Of a stretch of DNA of 43,573 nucleotides, positions 6,052 to 11,875 are shown in pieces. The notes below the pieces were generated by a model. The model had not been told where the DNA came from and did no database searches. It saw only the letters and a list, made by a program, of their open reading frames with translations. Position 1 is the first letter of the stretch. Every line of letters begins with the position of its first letter. This stretch comes from a virus. A program made the translations under genes and the position numbers. The stretch is from positions 1 through 43,573 of the IMG/VR virus record IMGVR_UViG_3300031696_000016, one strand, 5' to 3'.

Positions 6052-6522
6052 ATGTCAGACACAAACTTAGGCACAAGCATTTTACGCAATGTGACACTTA
6101 ACTACTTAAAAGTAGACCCATCAAAGCCAGTAAGTCCTTTTGGCACACTTCAATGGGAAGTTCAAATCGAAGTACCAGAAAACCGAGCTGATGAGATTTC
6201 AGAAATGGGTAAGCTACGAACCTTGGACAACGGGAACGTAGCGGTTAACATCAAGCGTAAAGCTTTAAAACATGACGGTTCTGCTAACTTCCCAGTAGCA
6301 CTTGTAGATGCTAAGAAGAATACAATCGAAGTGTTCAACAACATCGGCAATGGTTCCACAGGTAACGTTAAAGTATATCGAAATGAATACGATGTAGCTG
6401 GTCGTCAGGGTATCTCAACAAGTCTTAGTGCAATCCAAATCACTAACCTAATTGAGTACACAGGATCAGTAGATTTCGACATTGAAAGTGATGATGCTGT
6501 AGCAACACATGATGATTTTTAA
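6052..6522 (+). CDS. Second SSB-like protein
   Basis: 156 aa, starting after AAAGGATATACAA. The beta-rich body has regularly spaced basic residues (VAVNIKRKALKH). The acidic C-terminal segment (FDIESDDAVATHDDF) ends in DDF, like the tails of T7 gp2.5 and bacterial SSB that bind replication partners. It is the last gene of the rIIA operon and is followed by a strong terminator. It probably coats ssDNA during replication. It differs in sequence from the early SSB-like protein at 1439, so the phage may use two. Confidence 0.65.
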   Translation: MSDTNLGTSILRNVTLNYLKVDPSKPVSPFGTLQWEVQIEVPENRADEISEMGKLRTLDNGNVAVNIKRKALKHDGSANFPVALVDAKKNTIEVFNNIGNGSTGNVKVYRNEYDVAGRQGISTSLSAIQITNLIEYTGSVDFDIESDDAVATHDDF

Positions 6523-6530
6523 ATAAATAT

Positions 6531-6560
6531 AAAGGGGCCTGAAAAGGTCCCTTTGTTTTT
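6531..6560 (+). terminator. Rho-independent terminator after the second SSB-like gene
   Basis: AAAGGGGCC (6531-6539), loop TGAAAA and GGTCCCTTT (6546-6554) form a 9-bp stem with one G-U, followed by GTTTTT. It lies 8 bp after the stop and separates the rIIA operon from the GP88 operon. Confidence 0.9.
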
Positions 6561-6578
6561 AAATCAAGTGACAAAGGA

Positions 6579-6686
6579 ATGTACCAGAAGTACCTAAAAG
6601 GACCATTGAGACAGGCTCATATGGTATTTGTAATACCTACAATAATGATTATATCTTTCATTCTTAATATAATCGACAGGAAGTAA
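6579..6686 (+). CDS. Possible 35-aa single-span membrane peptide
   Basis: An ORF of 35 residues ends 1 bp before the next gene. Its C-terminal half (MVFVIPTIMIISFILNII) is a convincing membrane helix. The ATG at 6579 touches AAAGGA with no spacer, so a shorter form from ATG 6621 (21 aa, AGG upstream) is as likely. The first 25 bases overlap a promoter-like motif. Coding status is uncertain. Confidence 0.3.
   Translation: MYQKYLKGPLRQAHMVFVIPTIMIISFILNIIDRK
6588..6604 (+). promoter_or_regulatory. Weak candidate copy of the T7-like-RNAP promoter motif
   Basis: AAGTACCTAAAAGGACC resembles the 3' half of the repeated motif (AAGTACCTTATAGGAAC at the left end, AAGTACCTTAAAGAAC at 7797), but the upstream ATCTTTT half is missing. 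It follows the terminator at 6531-6560 and precedes the GP88 gene, where a new promoter would be expected. Confidence 0.3.
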
Positions 6687-6687
6687 G

Positions 6688-7338
6688 ATGATTAAACTCT
6701 CCAAAACAAGTAAGATGCCACGTAAATGTAAATCATGGTCATTGGAAGCCTTGAAGACATGCCCCGGAAGTATTAAAGCAATCATAAAAGGAATTATAGA
6801 ACTTGTAGATGCATGTAAAGGTTGTTACGCAACCACAGGTATGTACAATATGCCCAATGTTAAAGCCCCAAGAATACATAATAAAGAAGATTGGAAACGT
6901 AAGGATTGGGTTGATAATATGGTAGAAGCAATATTCAATGATGAACTATTTCGATGGTTTGACAGCGGTGATTGCTATGACCTCAGATTAGCTAAGAAGA
7001 TTAAAAAAGTTATCTCAAGAACACCAAGAACTAAACATTGGTTTCCAACAAGACAACACAAATTCCCTAAATTCGCCAAAGTATTAGCTGAAATAGCTGA
7101 ACTGCCAAATGCAGTTGTACGTCTATCCTCAGATTCTATCAATGGTGGAATTATAAAAGGTGATACAACATCAACCATCTGGAGTACAAAGCCACCTAAA
7201 GAAGCTTTCGAATGTGGTGCTTATACAAGAGAAGGTAAATGTGGAGATTGTAGAGCCTGTTGGGATAAATCAGTAAAAGTAGTGGCATACCCCGGTCATG
7301 GGGCTAAAATGCTTAAAGTAATCAGAATACAAGGGTAA
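6688..7338 (+). CDS. GP88-like Cys-rich phage protein
   Basis: 216 aa, starting after AGGAAGTAAG. The N-terminus SKTSKMPRKCKSWSLEALKTCPGS and the following CKGCYATTGMY resemble the phage gene-product-88 family first described in mycobacteriophages. The C-terminal CGAYTREGKCGDCRACWD adds a four-cysteine cluster. The conserved cysteines suggest metal binding or an iron-sulfur site. No activity is established for the family as far as I know. It is paired with the SleB-like hydrolase gene 6 bp downstream. Confidence 0.75.
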   Translation: MIKLSKTSKMPRKCKSWSLEALKTCPGSIKAIIKGIIELVDACKGCYATTGMYNMPNVKAPRIHNKEDWKRKDWVDNMVEAIFNDELFRWFDSGDCYDLRLAKKIKKVISRTPRTKHWFPTRQHKFPKFAKVLAEIAELPNAVVRLSSDSINGGIIKGDTTSTIWSTKPPKEAFECGAYTREGKCGDCRACWDKSVKVVAYPGHGAKMLKVIRIQG

Positions 7339-7344
7339 TAAATT

Positions 7345-7755
7345 ATGTTAGAAGCAGTCATGTGTTTGGCCTTAAACCTATACTTTGAGGCAAGAGACCA
7401 ACCAGTAGTGGGTCAACTAGCAGTCGGTTTTAGTACAATGAACAGGGTCAAAGATGAACGTTATCCAGACACTGTATGTGAAGTAGTCAAACAAGCTAAA
7501 TACCATGCATGGGATATGGAAAACCCCATAAGACACAAATGTCAATATTCTTGGTTTTGTGATGGAATGTCTGACGTACCTACAAACGACAAAGCTATGC
7601 TAGAAGCGACCATTCTAGCTGCTAACATTTTCTATGGCAAAGTAACTGATATATCAACTGGAGCAACACACTACCATGCAACCTATGTAAACCCATACTG
7701 GGCAGACCATATGACAGTCCTTTTCAGGATAGATGATCATATCTTTTATAGATAA
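7345..7755 (+). CDS. SleB-type cell wall hydrolase
   Basis: 136 aa with the Hydrolase_2/SleB pattern throughout: LALNLYFEARDQP (E15 is the likely catalytic acid), GQLAVGFSTMNRV, YPDTVCEVV, CQYSWFCDG and GATHYHATYVNPYW. It has no signal peptide, so it would need a holin or act inside the cell. It is placed among middle genes, far from the late lysis cassette that has its own M15 endolysin. In T7 the amidase gp3.5 is also a middle protein and binds the phage RNAP; a similar second role here is speculation. Confidence 0.85.
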   Translation: MLEAVMCLALNLYFEARDQPVVGQLAVGFSTMNRVKDERYPDTVCEVVKQAKYHAWDMENPIRHKCQYSWFCDGMSDVPTNDKAMLEATILAANIFYGKVTDISTGATHYHATYVNPYWADHMTVLFRIDDHIFYR

Positions 7756-7766
7756 ATTACAAAGCC

Positions 7767-7812
7767 TTGACATCTAGGTTAATCTCTAGATCTTTTAAGT
7801 ACCTTAAAGAAC
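7767..7812 (+). promoter_or_regulatory. Putative T7-like-RNAP promoter upstream of the 7.8-kb operon
   Basis: GATCTTTTAAGTACC then TTAAAGAAC (7789-7812) carries the exact 16-base core found at 3143-3158 and, inverted, at 38-53. Just upstream, ATCTAG (7772-7777) pairs with CTAGAT (7786-7791) in a 6-bp stem. A perfect sigma70 -35 box TTGACA occurs at 7767-7772 but has no good -10 at 16-18 bp. The site precedes the long operon that includes the RNR, replication and RNAP genes. Confidence 0.5.
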
Positions 7813-7837
7813 TTAAATAACTAAGGAGTAACCTAAG

Positions 7838-8332
7838 ATGAAAGAACACGTTAAGTACGTGGAAGGAATTGTAAAACCTGAAAACCTAACAAAGAAACCT
7901 AAAATAGCAATCACAGAATCTTCACTTGCAAACCTTAAACCTAAATGGGATAAGGAACATATGAAGATGATGTCAAAGAAAAGCATTGAAAAGCGTAGGT
8001 CCAACAAAGAAGCACGTGAAAAGATGAAAGAAACTGTAGAAATACTAAAGTATCTTTCAGATGGTGTAATCAGTAACATGCCCTCTGGCTTAACTGTAAT
8101 GCAAATCATGATGCTCAGAGCTATTCAAGATGGTGACCCTGCAGAAGCCTCAAAACTTGCTGCAACTATTGCTGAATACCAACAACCTAAACTGCAACGT
8201 ACCGAGAATATCAACACAAACATTAACTTAGAAGACTTAACTGATGAGGAATTAGCTCAACAACTAGCAATCATCAATGAGCCTATACTAAAACCACTAA
8301 AAGATATTGAAGGTGAAGTAGTAAATGACTAG
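7838..8332 (+). CDS. Possible small terminase-like or other DNA-binding protein
   Basis: 164 aa, starting after AAGGAGTAACCTAAG. The N-terminal half is very basic and helical (HMKMMSKKSIEKRRSNKEAREKMKETVEILK). The C-terminal part (MLRAIQDGDPAEASKLAATIAEYQQPK, then NLEDLTDEELAQQLAII) resembles the oligomerisation and linker segments of phage small terminase or DUF5681-like proteins. No large terminase lies nearby to support this. Its stop overlaps the next start. Confidence 0.5.
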   Translation: MKEHVKYVEGIVKPENLTKKPKIAITESSLANLKPKWDKEHMKMMSKKSIEKRRSNKEAREKMKETVEILKYLSDGVISNMPSGLTVMQIMMLRAIQDGDPAEASKLAATIAEYQQPKLQRTENINTNINLEDLTDEELAQQLAIINEPILKPLKDIEGEVVND

Positions 8333-8465
8333 CTATAACAACATAACTGGTGATGCACTTGTATCTAAAAGCAACACTAATAAGTTCAGAGATAACTATG
8401 ACAAGATATTCTCTAAACCTGATAAGGAAAAGAAAGATGAAAGAAAACTTAAAAGAGTTCCTTAG
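8325..8465 (+). CDS. Small basic 46-aa protein
   Basis: ATG 8325 lies inside the end of the preceding gene, with GAAGGTG upstream. The product is polar and lysine-rich (KPDKEKKDERKLKRVP at the C-terminus) and probably disordered. It overlaps the next small ORF by 29 bp. No family is recognised. Confidence 0.5.
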   Translation: MTSYNNITGDALVSKSNTNKFRDNYDKIFSKPDKEKKDERKLKRVP

Positions 8466-8529
8466 TGGGTTTATATATATCGGACTTATATTATCACCAA
8501 TAGTAATCTTATCAACAATAATATGGTGA
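8437..8529 (+). CDS. 30-aa single-span membrane peptide
   Basis: ATG 8437 overlaps the 3' end of the 46-aa gene in another frame, with GGAAAAGAAAG upstream. The sequence MKENLKEFLSGFIYIGLILSPIVILSTIIW is a short charged N-terminus followed by one hydrophobic helix ending in Trp. The overlap and clear membrane helix support translation, but peptides this small are hard to prove. It could modulate the host membrane. Confidence 0.4.
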   Translation: MKENLKEFLSGFIYIGLILSPIVILSTIIW

Positions 8530-8534
8530 CATAA

Positions 8535-8801
8535 ATGCGTGGAAGAGTAAACAAAGATATGCTGACTGCAATCCAAAAAAGCTTTGACAGTAAAATTGGA
8601 ATTGAAGTTAAAATGATCCTAGTCCCTGAAGATTACCACAGAGCAATCCAAAGGGACAGTGAGTTCTTAGAGATCCTTGATGCTAATGGCATTGAAGATT
8701 GGGTTTCATACGATGAGTGTGTAGCTGAGCATGATAGAAACATAGCTGAATCAGAAACAGAAGGTGAAGAATATGCACACGGGAATCGTTTTCAGACCTA
8801 A
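8535..8801 (+). CDS. 88-aa acidic protein of unknown function
   Basis: It starts at ATG 8535, 6 bp after the preceding peptide, with a weak ribosome-binding site. It has a basic N-terminus (MRGRVNKDML) and an acidic C-terminal third (ECVAEHDRNIAESETEGEE), with no membrane segment. It overlaps the next gene by 29 bp. No family is recognised. Confidence 0.6.
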   Translation: MRGRVNKDMLTAIQKSFDSKIGIEVKMILVPEDYHRAIQRDSEFLEILDANGIEDWVSYDECVAEHDRNIAESETEGEEYAHGNRFQT

Positions 8802-9009
8802 GATAGGTGACCACCTACGTAAAGCAGAAAATGTAAGTGTAAATAGCTACACTACAGAAGAAATACAAGAACTAGTAGCACTACGAGCTGCAAATGTATC
8901 TTACACAGACTGTAGTCTTAAGCTTTCCAAGTCTATTGGTAGTATTGGTAATATGATTCACTACTATAAACTTCAACCTAAGATAGATGAAGCCAAAGGA
9001 CTATTATGA
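8773..9009 (+). CDS. Small helix-turn-helix protein
   Basis: 78 aa from ATG 8773, preferred over a GTG at 8764 because AAGGTG lies 7-12 bp before it. Residues about 28-62 (YTTEEIQELVALRAANVSYTDCSLKLSKSIGSIGNMI) match the helix-turn-helix pattern of GcrA/SigA-r4-like small regulators, with turn and recognition helix KLSKSIGSIGNMIHYY. It probably binds DNA and could regulate phage or host genes. It overlaps the methyltransferase start by 4 bp (ATGA). Confidence 0.65.
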   Translation: MHTGIVFRPKIGDHLRKAENVSVNSYTTEEIQELVALRAANVSYTDCSLKLSKSIGSIGNMIHYYKLQPKIDEAKGLL

Positions 9010-9752
9010 GTATTGTAATTTCATTATATGACTACACAGGTGTCGCTGCAATCCCTTGGGCTAAAGCAGGGCATACTTGTTACTGCTTCGACATACAGCA
9101 TGAAGGAGACAGTTGGGAGAAAGCACGTGTTGATAAGTATGAAAGTGGTGGAGCAATCTACTACTTACATGCAGACCTACATGACTATAAATCAATAAAT
9201 GACTTATGGATTGACTTTAACGATAGAGATGAAGATATTGTATTCGCAATGGCCTTCCCTGTATGCACTGACTTAGCTGTAAGTGGTGCTGCATGGTTTA
9301 AAGCTAAATACTTCAAAGACCCTCAGTTCCAAAGAAAAGCAGTAGGGTACGCAACATGGTGTGCTGAGTTGTTTAACGATCTCAAAGTACCATATTACAT
9401 AGAAAACCCAGTGTCAGTCCTGTCAACTAAGTGGCGTCAACCAGACTATCGTTTCCACCCATATGAATACGGTGGTTACATCAAAGAAGGTGAAGAAATA
9501 CACCCACTGTATCCAAAGTACATTGCACCAAAAGATGCATACTCTAAAAGAACATGTTTATGGACAGGTGGTAAGTTCAAAATGCCAGCAAAAGATCCAG
9601 TACCTTGTGAAAGTTACGGTTCAAGTGCACAACACAGAAAGCTTGGAGGTAAATCAATGAAGACAAAGAACATAAGGTCAGCGACTCCAAGAGGATTCGC
9701 AGAAGCCGTGTATCAAGCTAATAAAAAGCAATGTGTACAATATGAAATGTGA
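9006..9752 (+). CDS. C5-cytosine DNA methyltransferase-like protein
   Basis: 248 aa. It has a Rossmann-type start (VISLYDYTGVAAIPWAKAGH), FPVC at residues 84-87 as the PC catalytic motif, YIENPVSVL (132-140) as the EN motif, and SATPRGFAEAVYQAN at the C-terminus where motif X-like sequence is expected. It would methylate cytosine in DNA with S-adenosylmethionine, possibly to resist host restriction. It is short for a C5 enzyme and its target domain is reduced. No cognate restriction gene is nearby. Confidence 0.75.
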   Translation: MSIVISLYDYTGVAAIPWAKAGHTCYCFDIQHEGDSWEKARVDKYESGGAIYYLHADLHDYKSINDLWIDFNDRDEDIVFAMAFPVCTDLAVSGAAWFKAKYFKDPQFQRKAVGYATWCAELFNDLKVPYYIENPVSVLSTKWRQPDYRFHPYEYGGYIKEGEEIHPLYPKYIAPKDAYSKRTCLWTGGKFKMPAKDPVPCESYGSSAQHRKLGGKSMKTKNIRSATPRGFAEAVYQANKKQCVQYEM

Positions 9753-10182
9753 ACAAATGAAGTTATTCACAGAAAACATAAAAGTATCATCTGAAAACCC
9801 TGCATGTAAAGATACAAAAACATGCTCCAAGTGTAAAAACAACCTACCTACTTCATACTTTGGACCATCAGGTGGAGGTACTTATCTTAGAGCAGAGTGT
9901 AAATCATGTAACAATGAGTTAGGTAAGGTACGTAGTCGTCTTAAATCTATACATGGCTCTCCTCCAATAGATTACAAATGCCCTGTGTGTTTATGTAATG
10001 AGGAAGAAGCAAAAGGAAGAGGTGGTAGAGCAGGTTCTTGGGTTCTCGACCATGACCATAGTACGGAAGAATTCAGAGGATGGTTATGTCATAGCTGCAA
10101 CAGAGCATTAGGTGGGTTCAATGATAATATTCCTCGTATGAAAAGAGCCATTAAATATATAAAAGGAAACTTACAAAACTAA
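9742..10182 (+). CDS. Recombination endonuclease VII-like protein
   Basis: 146 aa from ATG 9742; the start is uncertain because no strong ribosome-binding site is visible, and GTG 9733 or ATG 9757 are possible. Paired cysteines C28/C31, C53/C56 and C80/C83 precede LDHDHSTEEFRGWLCHSCNR (102-121), the His-Me nuclease and zinc signature of T4 endonuclease VII (gp49). It probably resolves branched DNA before packaging, a job done in T7 by the unrelated gp3 nuclease. It overlaps the methyltransferase end by 11 bp. Confidence 0.85.
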   Translation: MKCEQMKLFTENIKVSSENPACKDTKTCSKCKNNLPTSYFGPSGGGTYLRAECKSCNNELGKVRSRLKSIHGSPPIDYKCPVCLCNEEEAKGRGGRAGSWVLDHDHSTEEFRGWLCHSCNRALGGFNDNIPRMKRAIKYIKGNLQN

Positions 10183-10203
10183 AACTACAGGAGTACAAAG
10201 TAA

Positions 10204-10536
10204 ATGGATCTAGATATTATGAAAATAGAACCTTGGTTCGATGACTTCGGAGATACGGATAAACTAACTGATGATATTACCGTTAAAGAATGGAAATCTA
10301 GTGTAAAAGCAAATGCAACAAACTCACAAGTAGGTGGTGATCATTATAAAAATCAAGGAATACAACCACTTGAAGCTACCTTTGCTAACTTCGGTTATGA
10401 AGGTGTACGTGCATCGATATACACAAAAGTAGGTAAATACCTGACAAGAGATAAAGATTCACATCGTCAAGATATAACAAAAGCTATTCACGTATTACAA
10501 ATGCAACTAGAGTTCCTAGACAGAGACAATAAATGA
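10204..10536 (+). CDS. DUF3310-family protein
   Basis: 110 aa, starting after AGGAGTACAAAGTAA. Residues about 41 onward (QVGGDHYKNQGIQPLE, then YTKVGKYLTRDK and DITKAIHVLQMQLEFL) match the DUF3310 pattern common in phages. These are often labelled nucleotide kinases, but I see no P-loop. It overlaps the next start by 4 bp. Confidence 0.8.
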   Translation: MDLDIMKIEPWFDDFGDTDKLTDDITVKEWKSSVKANATNSQVGGDHYKNQGIQPLEATFANFGYEGVRASIYTKVGKYLTRDKDSHRQDITKAIHVLQMQLEFLDRDNK

Positions 10537-10787
10537 TAATTACAATGGTAACTGAAATACTTTGGCTGGCAACAGCACTTGCAGTCTTCTCTTCAGTAAT
10601 ACTATTCATACTAAACCCACTGTATGCCTTTTGGATAGAAAACAAATACAATATGGATTTAGAAAGTGAAATATACCAAAAAGTATCAGAAGCTGTAGAG
10701 TCAGCAGCAGAAGACGGATCAATAATAAGCATTAACATCATAGTCGGAGAACCAGAAGTTGAAGAAGCCTCAAAAGAAAAAGATTAA
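10533..10787 (+). CDS. 84-aa inner-membrane protein
   Basis: The start overlaps the DUF3310 stop. One long hydrophobic segment (about residues 5-33, EILWLATALAVFSSVILFILNPLYAFWI) is followed by an acidic soluble tail. No family is recognised. The PhoH gene begins inside its 3' end. Confidence 0.6.
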   Translation: MIITMVTEILWLATALAVFSSVILFILNPLYAFWIENKYNMDLESEIYQKVSEAVESAAEDGSIISINIIVGEPEVEEASKEKD

Positions 10788-11457
10788 AGTTCCCAGTAAC
10801 TCATTAGGATTACAAGCTCTATCTCAGAATCAATCACATTACATAAACTCAATAGATAATTATGTAGTATCAGTTGGTACTGGGTTCGCAGGTTCAGGTA
10901 AAACATATATCGCATCTACATGTGCTGCTCAATTTATGATTGACAACAAAGATAGCCGTATCGTTCTATGCAGACCTAATGTATCTGATTCAAAATCTAT
11001 AGGCTTCTTACCCGGAGAAGAACTCGACAAAATGGCACCTTGGATTACCCCATACACTGACATACTCCGTAAGCATCTAAATGGTACTTATGAAAAAGCT
11101 ATGCAATCAGGGGCAATCCAAGTAGTTCCCTTTGAATACATGCAAGGTAGGACATTCGATAACTCGTTTGTAATACTAGACGAAGCACAACACACTACAC
11201 CTAAAGAAATAGAAATGTTCTTAAAGCGTATAGGTAAAGATTCAAAAGTAGTTATATGTGGTGACATACCTCAAGCAAGATTAGGCCCTAAATCAGGTCT
11301 TAATCTTATTATTAAAATGCACACCGATAAGGCGTTACCAGAAGTATCTGATAATATTGGAATAACTGACTTCAATAACCCTGACGACATTGTAAGATCT
11401 GTATTCTGCCGTGAGATAACTAAAGCATTTGACAGGCACTATGCTATGGGAGGGTGA
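10759..11457 (+). CDS. phoH: PhoH-like ATPase
   Basis: 232 aa. The only reasonable start is TTG 10759 with GGAGA about 9 nt upstream, inside the previous gene; the next ATG would remove the P-loop. Walker A GFAGSGKT (42-49) and Walker B FVILDEAQH (137-145), plus GDIPQARLG, define PhoH. The family has predicted ATPase/RNA-helicase-like activity and is common in marine phages; its benefit to phage is not settled. It is followed 3 bp later by a 56-aa gene. Confidence 0.9.
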   Translation: MKKPQKKKIKVPSNSLGLQALSQNQSHYINSIDNYVVSVGTGFAGSGKTYIASTCAAQFMIDNKDSRIVLCRPNVSDSKSIGFLPGEELDKMAPWITPYTDILRKHLNGTYEKAMQSGAIQVVPFEYMQGRTFDNSFVILDEAQHTTPKEIEMFLKRIGKDSKVVICGDIPQARLGPKSGLNLIIKMHTDKALPEVSDNIGITDFNNPDDIVRSVFCREITKAFDRHYAMGG

Positions 11458-11459
11458 CA

Positions 11460-11630
11460 ATGTTAATAAACACAAAGGAATGGGTAGACTGTCTCGTAAT
11501 AAGATATAACAAAGGTAAACCAATACTACTGCAAGATATCTTAGGTGAACAAGAAAGAAATAAACTAGCAAACCTTATAGACGGATTAACCATCATAAGG
11601 ATAGACGAAGCACTGAGCAATGAAGATTAA
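11460..11630 (+). CDS. 56-aa protein of unknown function
   Basis: ATG 11460 follows GGAGGGTGACA, which overlaps the PhoH end. The product (MLINTKEWVDCLVIRYNKGKP... ending ALSNED) is soluble and likely helical. It sits between phoH and the glutaredoxin-like gene in the RNR operon. A strong ribosome-binding site and tight spacing support it. No family is recognised. Confidence 0.65.
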   Translation: MLINTKEWVDCLVIRYNKGKPILLQDILGEQERNKLANLIDGLTIIRIDEALSNED

Positions 11631-11641
11631 CGAGGCCGTAA

Positions 11642-11875
11642 ATGATTATAAAGTTTTACACAAAAGGATGCCAACCATGCTATGCACTGACAACACTTCT
11701 GGATAATATGATGGTTGAATACGTGTCTTGCGACATAGAAGAAGAATGGGTAATAGCTGCTGATAATAAAGTAATGAGTGTACCTACACTGCTAAACACT
11801 GAAACTGGTAAAAGACTTATTGGTTTCAAGAATGAAGAAAAAGTAAAGGAATTTCTAAATGACAATAACAGTTGA
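11642..11875 (+). CDS. Glutaredoxin/NrdH-like redox protein
   Basis: 77 aa with a thioredoxin-fold start IIKFYTKGCQPCYAL; the redox pair is C10/C13 in CQPC. The cis-Pro motif VPTLL and a C-terminal helix follow, matching the NrdH/glutaredoxin size. It overlaps the ribonucleotide reductase large-subunit start by 17 bp, so it is the likely electron donor for that enzyme. Confidence 0.85.
   Translation: MIIKFYTKGCQPCYALTTLLDNMMVEYVSCDIEEEWVIAADNKVMSVPTLLNTETGKRLIGFKNEEKVKEFLNDNNS

Noticed and set aside
7767-7795. Host sigma70 promoter with TTGACA
   Set aside because: No acceptable -10 hexamer at 16-18 bp; the conserved 16-bp motif that overlaps it is a better explanation.
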